From positions 248,001 to 312,000 of the forward strand of contig NZ_JAHPZO010000002.1 of assembly GCF_019042655.1 (NCBI RefSeq): a DNA stretch of 64,000 nucleotides. The letters run 5' to 3'. The stretch is from Planococcus sp. CP5-4_YE (GTDB lineage: Bacteria; Bacillota; Bacilli; Bacillales_A; Planococcaceae). A program made the position numbers and the translations under genes. The notes under the pieces were generated by a model. That model saw only the letters and a program-made list of their open reading frames with translations. It did not search any database and had not been told where the DNA came from. Positions 33,027-40,718 of the stretch are shown here, piece by piece (position 1 is the stretch's first letter; every line of letters begins with the position of its first letter).

Positions 33027-33956
33027 TTAGAAATCATCGAAGCGATCCATCAAGCTCATCAAATACTCATCCAGGCGGTAGCGGACCAATTCGTCGGATA
33101 AGCCAGTCATGCCAAATGTCTTCCATCCAGGATAGACTGCCGGGCTGCCGTCCAATGTATCGATCAAGGACAACAAGTCCCAATACGGATCATAAGCGAA
33201 TGACTCGCCGGCATGGCGTTCATAAGCATCCAAAAATTCATTGGCGACCCGCGTGCCGTAAAGCTGGGCCAAGTTGACACGGCAATGTCCTACATCAACA
33301 CCAGCCGGCCCGCGGCACGTATTGACCCAATCGACGACCGCACTCACGCGGCCCTCTTCCCAAAGAATATTTCCCGGGTGATAATCCCGGTGAATCAAGC
33401 AATACTCAACTGGCGGACCACCCGCAGCGACAATATAAAACGCGCGCATCCAATCGCCCTCTACACGGGACCACTTCGGCCGCTCGAGCCGCCGTGCATC
33501 GTTATAGGCGAAGTATTCGTAAGGAAAACTTTCCGCTTTGTGGCGATGGATCCCAGCAAGTGTTTCAGCAAGCCCATCGAGCCAGGCGGCATCGTAAGCT
33601 GGCGGCAAAATGACGGCTCCTGGAACTTTCGTCATCAACACGGCCGGCATGCCACATGCTTCGCCGCTTTCATCAAATGCCAAAATGCGCGGAGCGGGAA
33701 TGCCCGCTTTTTCTGCAAGCTCCAGGTTCATCGCTTCATGCTTCGCCCAATCCGGTTCCTGGTCGAGCCACTCTCCTTTATGGTGGAGCCGTAACACGAC
33801 GCTCTGCCGTTCCCCACCTTTGCTTGCGCGAATTTCATAAAGCAGTGAAGAAGTCCCGCCTTCTAAAGGCACAGCTTCTTCCAACGCAGCTCCTGGCCAT
33901 TTCGACTCGACCCATTCGAGTGCTTGGCGGGATAAGCCGCCGAATCCATTTGTCAT
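33027..33956 (-). CDS. Aminoglycoside-phosphotransferase-family kinase
   Basis: A 309-residue APH/choline-kinase-fold protein. The catalytic loop LIHRDYHPGNILW (Asp and Asn) and the metal-binding SAVVDWVNTCRGPAGVD stretch are intact. The N-terminal lobe carries a Gly-rich loop (LEGGTSSLLYEI). The substrate cannot be told: such kinases in soil bacteria modify small molecules other than antibiotics as often as aminoglycosides. AAAGGAG precedes ATG 33956. It is a single gene divergent from the P450. Confidence 0.88.
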   Translation of the reverse strand: MTNGFGGLSRQALEWVESKWPGAALEEAVPLEGGTSSLLYEIRASKGGERQSVVLRLHHKGEWLDQEPDWAKHEAMNLELAEKAGIPAPRILAFDESGEACGMPAVLMTKVPGAVILPPAYDAAWLDGLAETLAGIHRHKAESFPYEYFAYNDARRLERPKWSRVEGDWMRAFYIVAAGGPPVEYCLIHRDYHPGNILWEEGRVSAVVDWVNTCRGPAGVDVGHCRVNLAQLYGTRVANEFLDAYERHAGESFAYDPYWDLLSLIDTLDGSPAVYPGWKTFGMTGLSDELVRYRLDEYLMSLMDRFDDF

Positions 33957-34054
33957 CCTTGCCGCTCCTTTCAGCCTATCTTTTGTTTTAAGTGTACCAT
34001 GAAAAAACGCCTACTCCAGCTTTTTGATATGTGTCATCCGGAAATTCCAGAAGC

Positions 34055-34079
34055 GTTTACCTAGGCGCCAGAAGGGTAT
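34055..34079 (+). promoter_or_regulatory. Sigma-B promoter of the P450 gene
   Basis: GTTTAC and GGGTAT separated by 13 bases match the general-stress consensus closely. They lie about 74 bp before the start codon. Confidence 0.6.
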
Positions 34080-34152
34080 GGTTTCCTACAATGACTATTC
34101 AACTTAACAGGTAATCACCTGCATTGAACATACTGACAGGAGCTGACGTTAC

Positions 34153-35481
34153 ATGAAAGTGAAGCACCCGATCCCGAAAGCAAAAGAATTGGACAATACC
34201 CTATCCCTTCTCGGAGAAGGATTTGATTTCCTGCCTGGCCGCCGCAAAGAGCTGGGTTCGGATATTTTCGAAACCCGCCTGATGGGAAAAAAGGTCGTGT
34301 GCATGGCCGGTGAAGAAGCGGCTGAACTGTTCTACAATAACGATTGTTTCAAACGCAGCGGCGCAGCGCCGCTTCCACTTGAACAAACGCTATTCGGGCG
34401 CGGAGCTGTCCATGGACGCGACGGCGAAGACCATCATCAGCAAAAGCGCATGTTCTTGTCGATGATGACACCTGAGCGGTTAGAAGACGCCAAACGCATG
34501 ATGATCCAAGAATTAGAAGCCAAAGCTGAACAATGGCAGCACATGGACGAAGTCATCTTATTGGATGAAATCGAAGAAATCTTCACGCGCTCGATGATCC
34601 ATTGGGCTGGGCTGCCAATGAAAGAAAGCGAAGTCAAGCAGCGCACATGGGAGCTTGTCACGATGGTCGATTCGTTTGGCCTCACTGAAGGGCGTTACCT
34701 TGAAGGCATGAAAGCACGCAATGCACATGAAGACTGGCTGAAGAAAATCATCAAACAAATCCGCAAAGGCGAATACAATCCGCCAGCGTACACAGCAGCA
34801 TATATCGTCGCCCACCACCGCACGCCGAACGGCAAGCTGCTCGACCTTGAGACGGCAGCTGTCGATTTGAATAATGCCTACCGCCCGATGATCGCTACGG
34901 CTTATTTTATCGTCTTCGGTGTCATGGCAATGCACGAAAACCCGGTCACGCGCGGCAAACTGCAGGCAGACGAAAACAATTACAGCCATAATTTCGCCCA
35001 GGAAGTGCGCCGTTATTACCCGTTCGCACCGGTCATGGCAGCGATCTCCAAAAAAGATTTCAACTGGAACGGCGTCGATTTCAAAAAAGATATGCGCGTC
35101 ATTCTTGATCTCTACGGAACCAACCACCATCCCGATTCCTGGGACAACGCCGATGAATTCATCCCAGAACGCTTCAGCACATGGGACGGCAGCCCGTTTT
35201 CTTTCATTCCGCAAGGAGGCGGCGACCATCATACCGGACACCGCTGTGCGGGTGAATGGATGACGGTCATGTATATGCAGTCGATCTTCAAGTATTTTGC
35301 AGAGAACTTGAAATACAGCGTGCCTGAACAAGACTTGTCCTACGACATGTCCCGCATGCCAACGATGCCAAAAAGCCGCTTGATCCTGAAAGACGTCCAA
35401 AAACTGAAAAACCGTCCGGATAATGTGTTCTATCACGAACAAAAGAACACGACGGTGCAATCAGGTTGCCCATTCCATTGA
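34153..35481 (+). CDS. CYP152-family cytochrome P450 fatty-acid peroxygenase/decarboxylase
   Basis: A 442-residue soluble P450 of the H2O2-using CYP152 family. The heme ligand is Cys365 (GGGDHHTGHRCAGE). The substrate-carboxylate Arg244-Pro245 (NNAYRPMIATAYF) fits the family, as does Phe81. The residue aligned with position 85 of the family is His87 (FGRGAVH). Hydroxylating members such as B. subtilis CypC have Gln there, while the decarboxylase OleT has His. It may therefore make terminal alkenes as well as hydroxy acids from fatty acids and peroxide. AGGAG precedes ATG. Confidence 0.92.
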   Translation: MKVKHPIPKAKELDNTLSLLGEGFDFLPGRRKELGSDIFETRLMGKKVVCMAGEEAAELFYNNDCFKRSGAAPLPLEQTLFGRGAVHGRDGEDHHQQKRMFLSMMTPERLEDAKRMMIQELEAKAEQWQHMDEVILLDEIEEIFTRSMIHWAGLPMKESEVKQRTWELVTMVDSFGLTEGRYLEGMKARNAHEDWLKKIIKQIRKGEYNPPAYTAAYIVAHHRTPNGKLLDLETAAVDLNNAYRPMIATAYFIVFGVMAMHENPVTRGKLQADENNYSHNFAQEVRRYYPFAPVMAAISKKDFNWNGVDFKKDMRVILDLYGTNHHPDSWDNADEFIPERFSTWDGSPFSFIPQGGGDHHTGHRCAGEWMTVMYMQSIFKYFAENLKYSVPEQDLSYDMSRMPTMPKSRLILKDVQKLKNRPDNVFYHEQKNTTVQSGCPFH

Positions 35482-35487
35482 TAATGA

Positions 35488-35514
35488 AAGGCTAGAGATT
35501 CTGTCTCTAGCTTT
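35488..35514 (+). terminator. Terminator of the P450 gene
   Basis: An AGGCTAGAGA stem with TCTCTAGCTTTTTTT, starting directly after the stop. Confidence 0.9.
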
Positions 35515-35532
35515 TTTTGTTTGCTGGAAAAT

Positions 35533-36261
35533 AAGATAGCGAGGGTTTCGTTGTCCAAATGTATAAGCATTCTATTTGTACTTCATTTTGGTAGTCGCCG
35601 CCGGGCTTTGGGTTGGCCTCTTGCAATAAGCCAGGAAGACCGCCTGTCTCACTGCTTCGGCTCACCCCTTTACGCTCGGCGGCTGGGAGATTTCATTGAT
35701 TGGGGTGTGTTTAGGCAGTTCAGCTTCTGTACGCAGTTGCCGGCTTGTGGGGGAATCGCTTCTCGGATCGACCATACTAGGAAGATAGCGAGGGTTTGCT
35801 TGTAAAATTATACCTGTTCACTAGTTGAGCTTCATTTTGTAGTCGCCGCCGGGCTTTGGGTTGGCCTCTTGCAATAAGCCAGGAAGACCGCCTGTCTCAC
35901 TGCTTCGGCTCACCCCTTTACGCTCGGCGGCTGGGAGATTTCATTGATTGGGGTGTGTTTAGGCAGTTCAGCTTCTGTACCCAGTTGCCGGCTTGTGGGG
36001 GAATCGCTTCCTGAGATATGTTTGAAGCAGCTAGTGAGAGTTTGGGTGTTGAAGTGTTTCAGCATTCTATTGGTGCTTCAGCTTTGTGGTCGCCGCCCTG
36101 CTTTGGGTTGGCCTTTGGCAGTAAGCCAAGAAGAACACTTGTCTTACTGCGTCGGCTCACCCGTGGCGCTGGGCAGCTTAGCGATTTCAATGTATGGGAG
36201 CATGATTAAATTGATCTGCTTCTATATAAAGTTGCCGGCTAGTGAGGGAATCGCTTCCTGA
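35533..36261 (+). repeat. Array 1: three tandem ~245-bp repeat units
   Basis: Units start at 35533, 35782 and 36025 (periods 249 and 243 bp). Each opens with AAGATAGCGAGGGTTT or a close variant. Each carries a core with GCCGCC, GGGCTTTGGGTTGGCC, AAGCCAGGAAGA and CGGCTCACCC, and closes with GTTGCCGGCTTGTGGGGGAA and TCGCTTC. Units 1 and 2 are nearly identical over about 170 bases; unit 3 diverges. Array 2 at 45363-45843 has the same design. No start site or Shine-Dalgarno supports translation. A cap element follows directly. Confidence 0.88.
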
Positions 36262-36614
36262 GATGCGGCGTCTGATACATAAGTTCTTAAACCGAACATC
36301 TAGTTGGAAGACGAGGACAAAAACACACTCTCCTTGATCCAAAATATGAACTATAAAATGTGACCCATTTCCACATTTTCTGATGAGTGGACCGAAGTAG
36401 TTTTCTTCCCCTCTAAAACTAGAGACGGAGTGGAAGGGGGGCTGACTCCTGAGGGACCGCGCGGGCTGGCGAGACAAATGTACGGCGCTCTTTGCCGTAC
36501 ATTGGCTCAACACCCGCCCTATACTCGGGCAGCTGAAAGCGCGACGTCCTGTCGCATCAGCTGCATGACTCGCATCCTGCGAGCCCCAAGCAGCCCCCCT
36601 GCAACGCAGTCGAA
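36262..36614 (+). repeat. Cap element of array 1 (structured, GC-rich)
   Basis: A conserved block homologous to 45844-46135. It ends in a nested inverted-repeat region. The outer stem is GGGGGGCTG (36436-36444) with CAGCCCCCC (36591-36599). The inner hairpin is a 10-bp perfect stem (36477-36486 with 36494-36503). Extra hairpins CTCGCATCCTGCGAG and GCGACGTCCTGTCGC are found only in this copy, as an insertion of about 60 bases. There is no plausible gene. The gap 35482-36914 otherwise contains only the queF regulatory region. Confidence 0.85.
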
Positions 36615-36715
36615 AAGCGGAAGCTTTTCCAATCACTTCTTTTCATTTCACACTTTCCATCGCATCAACTATATACCTCACAAAATACAGCTTCTAAGCT
36701 CTAACAAACCACCAA

Positions 36716-36744
36716 TTGACAGAACCGCCCCCATCTTATACGAT
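36716..36744 (+). promoter_or_regulatory. Sigma-A promoter of queF
   Basis: TTGACA (perfect) and TACGAT are separated by 17 bases, about 30 bp before the riboswitch. Confidence 0.75.
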
Positions 36745-36774
36745 AAAGCAGGAAATTAAATAACCCGGCAACGG

Positions 36775-36811
36775 GAGAGGTTCATAGCATTCCACCCTCT
36801 ATAAAAAACTA
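36775..36811 (+). promoter_or_regulatory. preQ1 class I riboswitch
   Basis: The sequence GAGAGGTTCATAGCATTCCA / CCCTCTATAAAAAACTA closely matches the class I preQ1 aptamer. Stem P1 is AGAGG (36776-36780) with CCTCT (36796-36800), followed by the A-rich tail that forms the pseudoknot. A terminator follows. PreQ1 binding would switch off queF and the transporter. Confidence 0.94.
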
Positions 36812-36825
36812 TGGATTTTGAAATC

Positions 36826-36852
36826 AAGCCGAATCCACATGCGATTCGGCTT
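36826..36852 (+). terminator. Riboswitch-controlled terminator
   Basis: A 10-bp stem (AAGCCGAATC with GATTCGGCTT) and a T-rich run between the aptamer and queF. Confidence 0.9.
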
Positions 36853-36914
36853 TTCGTTTGTCCGAATTTTTTATAGCTCTCCCCCAACCGGCCGAATATA
36901 AGGAGGCCACTCAC

Positions 36915-37409
36915 ATGGCAGGAAGAAATGAAGAGACGCTCGAGCATTTGTCTTTGCTCGGCAACCAGAACACGCGCTACAAATTCGAGTACGACCCAGG
37001 CATTCTAGAAGCGATCGACAATCTCCACACGCGCGATTACTTCGTCAAATTCAATTGCCCGGAATTCACTTCGCTGTGCCCGCAAACCGGCCAGCCGGAT
37101 TTCGCGACGATCTACTTAAGCTTTATCCCTGATAAAAAACTCGTCGAAAGCAAAGCCTTGAAGCTCTATTTGTTCAGCTTCCGCAATCACGGCGATTTCC
37201 ATGAAGATGTCGTCAACATCATCATGAACGACTTGATCGAGCTGCTTGACCCGCACTATATCGAAGTATGGGGCAAGTTCACTCCGCGCGGTGGCTTGTC
37301 GATCGATCCGTATACGAACTACGGCAAGCCTGGCACGAAATACGAAGAAATGGCGACGTACCGGATGATGAACCACGACATGAATCCGGAAACGATCACC
37401 AACCGATAA
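36915..37409 (+). CDS. queF: NADPH-dependent 7-cyano-7-deazaguanine reductase
   Basis: A 164-residue type I (unimodular) QueF of the tunnelling fold. The active-site Cys55 ([12 protein letters not shown]) and Asp62 and the substrate Glu78 ([10 protein letters not shown]) are present. It reduces preQ0 to preQ1 in queuosine tRNA-modification synthesis. The preQ1 riboswitch upstream confirms the assignment. GGAGG lies 9 bases before ATG 36915. It is followed at once by the precursor transporter gene. Confidence 0.96.
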   Translation: MAGRNEETLEHLSLLGNQNTRYKFEYDPGILEAIDNLHTRDYFVKFNCPEFTSLCPQTGQPDFATIYLSFIPDKKLVESKALKLYLFSFRNHGDFHEDVVNIIMNDLIELLDPHYIEVWGKFTPRGGLSIDPYTNYGKPGTKYEEMATYRMMNHDMNPETITNR

Positions 37410-37421
37410 GGGGAAGCGGCC

Positions 37422-38051
37422 ATGTTACTTTATTTAAACGGCGCTTTTGTCGGCCTGCTCATCCTGTCGAATATCCTAGCGGTCAAACTATTCTCCATCA
37501 GTGAATGGGCCGTGCTGCCGGCTGCAGTCATCGTCTACGTCTTTACGTTCCCCATCACCGACACAATCGCGGAAGTGTACGGCAAAGAAGCCGCGCGCCA
37601 AACGGTTATGGCCGGGTTTATCACGCAACTCGCAGCGCTGGCGTTCATCTTTGCGGCTATCCACTTGCCATCCGCGCCGTTTTTTGCAGACCAGGCAGCA
37701 TTCGAGTCGATTTTCTCGGCCGGCTTCCGGGTGACTCTCGCAAGTTTGGTGTCTTATTTCATCAGCCAAAACTTAGACGTCACGATTTTCTATCGATTAA
37801 AAGCACGTAACGGCGAGTCGAAACTATGGCTGCGTAATAATGCCTCGACGATGGTCAGCCAATTGGTGGATACGACGATTTTCATCACCATCGCTTTTTA
37901 TGGAACGATGCCGCTGTCGGCATTGGCTGCCATGATTTTGACGCAGTATTTGTTCAAATGGGTCGTCGCAGCAGCGGACACGCCGCTTGTCTACCTGCTC
38001 GTCAAACTCGCGCGCCGTTCCAAGACGGCCACTCAAAAAAGCTTTGCTTGA
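37422..38051 (+). CDS. Queuosine-precursor transporter (YhhQ/VUT family)
   Basis: A 209-residue membrane protein with about six spans, such as NGAFVGLLILSNILAVKLF and SEWAVLPAAVIVYVFTFPITDTIAEVYG, the family's FPITDTIAEVYG signature. It imports preQ0/preQ1 or queuine-type precursors. It lies 12 bp after queF within the riboswitch-controlled operon, so salvage and synthesis are regulated together. GGGGAAG precedes ATG 37422. It ends at a strong terminator. Confidence 0.92.
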   Translation: MLLYLNGAFVGLLILSNILAVKLFSISEWAVLPAAVIVYVFTFPITDTIAEVYGKEAARQTVMAGFITQLAALAFIFAAIHLPSAPFFADQAAFESIFSAGFRVTLASLVSYFISQNLDVTIFYRLKARNGESKLWLRNNASTMVSQLVDTTIFITIAFYGTMPLSALAAMILTQYLFKWVVAAADTPLVYLLVKLARRSKTATQKSFA

Positions 38052-38065
38052 TTGATCACCGCATA

Positions 38066-38103
38066 AAAAAACCGCCGGCAGTAAAAATTGCCGGCGGTTT
38101 TTG
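38066..38103. terminator. Bidirectional terminator
   Basis: A GC-rich stem (AAAACCGCCGGCA with TGCCGGCGGTTTT) with an 8-base loop. Confidence 0.95.
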
Positions 38104-38107
38104 GTAT

Positions 38108-38956
38108 TTAAATTTTTTGTGTAGATGGCTGGGCTGCAGGCACGATGATTGCAGTCGAGTCATGTTTTTGTGTCCAGACGAGCTCTGCAGTGATCGGCAA
38201 ATGGTCCGACACGGCCGTCTCGATTTTTTCTGCCTCTCGTACGTCGAAGCCGTGATCAGCAAAAATATAATCGATGCGTGTCATCGGCTTAAACGATTCG
38301 CCGGTTTCGTGATTTTCATAAGGAGACGGGTACGTATAAGCGTCGCCGCGTTTGGCTTTCAGGAAAACATCCGTCATCGTACAGTGGAGATGGGCCAAAT
38401 GGCGATGTGTCGGCGGTGCATTTAAATCGCCCAAGATAATTTTCGGGAAATGGCTTTTGCCTGCAATCCCCAATATTTCCGCAACGCTCATTTCAAGCTC
38501 TTCATCTTTCAACGCTAAATGAGTGTTTAACACTTTGAGGTACGTGCCCCCGACTTCAATTACTGTCTCGAGAACACCTCGCTGCTCATTATTATAGATG
38601 TCCGTAACGACTTGCGTTAAAAAATGGTTTTCTGCGTATTTGATTGGATAAATGCTTAATGTGGCATTGCCGTACTGGCGGTTCGGTCGCTCTGGGTCAT
38701 CCGGTGCCTGGTTCAAATTGGCGCCATATGCGGCGTACATCCCAAGCCGTTCAGAAAGCCATTCGACCTGGTCCATATAAAAACTGCGGTCTGAAAAATA
38801 ACGGTCGACTTCCTGGAGAGCCACAATAGTGGCTCCCGACGCTTCGATCACCTGCGCGGTTCTTTCTAAATCCACATGGCCATCCATTCCCATTCCATGG
38901 GCAATATTGAACGACATCACTTTCACTGCTGGGGTCCTGCTGGCATCGCCGTGCAT
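38108..38956 (-). CDS. Endonuclease/exonuclease/phosphatase (EEP) family protein 1
   Basis: A 282-residue EEP-fold metal-dependent phosphodiesterase. Conserved stretches are MSFNIAHG, LQEVDR (metal Glu), LNTHLALKDEE (His), LGDLNAPP (Asp-Asn) and DHLPITAEL (Asp-His near the end). There is no signal peptide. It could act on phospholipid head groups, nucleotides or inositol phosphates. It is a close neighbour and paralogue of the next gene. GGAG lies upstream of ATG 38956. Confidence 0.9.
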   Translation of the reverse strand: MHGDASRTPAVKVMSFNIAHGMGMDGHVDLERTAQVIEASGATIVALQEVDRYFSDRSFYMDQVEWLSERLGMYAAYGANLNQAPDDPERPNRQYGNATLSIYPIKYAENHFLTQVVTDIYNNEQRGVLETVIEVGGTYLKVLNTHLALKDEELEMSVAEILGIAGKSHFPKIILGDLNAPPTHRHLAHLHCTMTDVFLKAKRGDAYTYPSPYENHETGESFKPMTRIDYIFADHGFDVREAEKIETAVSDHLPITAELVWTQKHDSTAIIVPAAQPSTQKI

Positions 38957-39052
38957 GAGACCATCTCCTTTTCTGGTTGAAACGAATCAGTGGCAGCTGC
39001 AATTGTCCCCTCAATTATAGCAAGGATGGCGCGCTTGTAAGTTAAAAACAGG

Positions 39053-39799
39053 TTAAAAATTGTTAGAGTTTTGTAAATTTCTGATTTTTGCCACAATTGG
39101 AATGTGGTCTGATGCATCACTGTCGATGGTCCATGCTTCTATCGCTTCGAAATGGGCATCATGGAAAATATAGTCGATCTTTTGGCCATGGTCACCTTGC
39201 TTTTTATACGTATCGGGATAAGGACCTGAACCAAACGCGTTGTAAAAATGCGCGGAAAATCGCTGGATGTGCTTAGTGGAAGGCGCAGCATTGAAATCAC
39301 CCACCAGCACTTGGGGCAGCGGGTTGTCGGCAATTACGGCAAGGATTTCCGTCAAGCTGCGATCCACTTCTTCGTCAATCAAAGACAGATGCGTATTATA
39401 AAACGAAAATCGCCGCCCTGCCACTTCGATAACTGCTTCGAGCATTCCGCGCGGCTCGAATTCTTCCGGATGCACTTCGACTGCGCTCAAATCATGGTTT
39501 CGGGATGACATAATCGGATAACGGCTTAAGATGGCGTTGCCGTATTCACGTTTCGGGCGTGCCCCGCCGGCTCCCCTGTCGATCAAGTTCGGCCCGTATG
39601 CCATATGCATACCGAGCCGCTTGGACAGCCATTTTGCCTGATCCAAAAACTCACTGCGCGAGGAGAAGTTGCGGTCCACTTCCTGTAAACCGGCAATATC
39701 CACTTTTCCTTGTTCAATCGCTTGTGCCGTCATTTCAAGGTCTAGCTCTCCGTCAATTCGTTTTCCTGAGGCGATATTAAAGCTCATCACTGTCAGCAT
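39053..39799 (-). CDS. Endonuclease/exonuclease/phosphatase (EEP) family protein 2
   Basis: A 248-residue paralogue of the neighbour, sharing MSFNIASG, LQEVDRNFSSRS, YNTHLSLIDEE, VGDFNAAPSTKH and DHIPIVAKI. It probably arose by tandem duplication and then diverged, mostly in the central insert. There is no signal peptide. ATG 39799 is preferred: a GGTGGGG stretch precedes it, and the frame beyond runs into the next gene's terminator. The two paralogues are separated by 96 bp, so separate promoters are possible. Confidence 0.88.
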   Translation of the reverse strand: MLTVMSFNIASGKRIDGELDLEMTAQAIEQGKVDIAGLQEVDRNFSSRSEFLDQAKWLSKRLGMHMAYGPNLIDRGAGGARPKREYGNAILSRYPIMSSRNHDLSAVEVHPEEFEPRGMLEAVIEVAGRRFSFYNTHLSLIDEEVDRSLTEILAVIADNPLPQVLVGDFNAAPSTKHIQRFSAHFYNAFGSGPYPDTYKKQGDHGQKIDYIFHDAHFEAIEAWTIDSDASDHIPIVAKIRNLQNSNNF

Positions 39800-39870
39800 T
39801 TCCCCACCGCCATTTTCATTTGTTATTTGTTTACTTCCATTCCCTAGCCATGTTGGATGAAACAAAAAAA

Positions 39871-39888
39871 GCCCGCAAACAAGCGGGC
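39871..39888 (-). terminator. Terminator of the MerR-family gene
   Basis: A 6-bp GCCCGC/GCGGGC stem, followed on the minus strand by TTTTTTT. Confidence 0.9.
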
Positions 39889-39895
39889 CCAAGTT

Positions 39896-40657
39896 TCATT
39901 CATTCAGTTTATCTGTATAGGCAATGATCGCATCCCGCAAATATTGCGCCGCCCCTTCGCCGGCTTTTTCATAATAGGCCGCAAAGCGTTCGTCTGCCAC
40001 ATACATTTCAGCCAGTCCGGCGTGCGCTTTCGGCTCATAGCTGCCCCATGTAAACCCGAGCCACTGCCGATGCAAATCAGCGATTTCCTGCCCTAAGATC
40101 CCTTCCGATTTGCCTTCTTTCACCGCATGCTCCAACTTCTCCAAGATCTCTTGCTCAAGGGACTTGAACGCTTCGTATTGTTCTTGGTCCATGCCGAGCA
40201 TTTTAGCGTTTGAACGGTCGACTTCCGCATTGCTGTATTTCTCGCGGATCTCTTTCCCGTAAGCTGCTTCATTGTCATCGACCAGCTGCTTCTTGAATCC
40301 TTCGAACTTTTCGTGATTTGCCATTCGACTCTCCCCTTGTTTTGTGGAAATCGTTTTCTCCACATTGGTGATCAAAAGGTCCAGGCGGCTGCGTTCTTCA
40401 AGCAACAGCTTACGTTGCCCGATTAATGCCTCAGTTTCATCAAAATCCGGATCGTCCAACAGCTTCGCGATGTCCTGAAGCCCAAAACCGAGCTCCCGGT
40501 AAAACAAGATGAGTTGCAGGCGATCAATTTCTACGCTCCCGTACAACCGGTAGCCTGATTCGTTTTTTTGCGGCGTTAATAAGCCGATCGAATCGTAATA
40601 GCGCAAAGTGCGCGCACTCACACCGGCAAGCCTTGCCAATTTCTGCACCGTATACAT
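39896..40657 (-). CDS. MerR-family regulator with TipAS-type ligand domain
   Basis: A 253-residue regulator. The MerR DNA-binding domain (1-70, YTVQKLARLAGVSARTLRYYD) is joined by a coiled-coil helix (75-110) to a C-terminal antibiotic-recognition domain like TipA/Mta (about 130-250, several helices). Such proteins bind diverse drugs and twist a promoter with a 19-bp spacer. Its own promoter region shows that layout (40680-40710). GGAGG lies 8 bases before ATG 40657. The adjacent ABC and MFS genes are likely targets. Confidence 0.9.
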   Translation of the reverse strand: MYTVQKLARLAGVSARTLRYYDSIGLLTPQKNESGYRLYGSVEIDRLQLILFYRELGFGLQDIAKLLDDPDFDETEALIGQRKLLLEERSRLDLLITNVEKTISTKQGESRMANHEKFEGFKKQLVDDNEAAYGKEIREKYSNAEVDRSNAKMLGMDQEQYEAFKSLEQEILEKLEHAVKEGKSEGILGQEIADLHRQWLGFTWGSYEPKAHAGLAEMYVADERFAAYYEKAGEGAAQYLRDAIIAYTDKLNE

Positions 40658-40679
40658 GCCGCCACCTCCTGATAATCCC

Positions 40680-40710
40680 ACTTTAAACCTTTACGTTGCG
40701 TCAAGGTCAA
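40680..40710 (-). promoter_or_regulatory. MerR-type promoter and operator
   Basis: On the minus strand TTGACC (40710-40705) and TAAAGT (40685-40680) are spaced by 19 bases. The spacer region carries the 21-bp dyad ACCTTGACG-CAA-CGTAAAGGT (40687-40707, 8 of 9 pairs). This is the typical layout for MerR-family autoregulation. Confidence 0.72.
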
Positions 40711-40718
40711 GAAAAAGA

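Noticed and set aside
34558-35460. 300-residue minus-strand frame opposite the P450
   Set aside because: Codon-phase shadow of the P450 gene; no start signal.
36187-36636. 149-residue minus-strand frame across cap 1 and unit 3
   Set aside because: It has no ribosome binding site and runs through hairpins. The similar peptide in array 2 follows from DNA conservation of a non-coding element.
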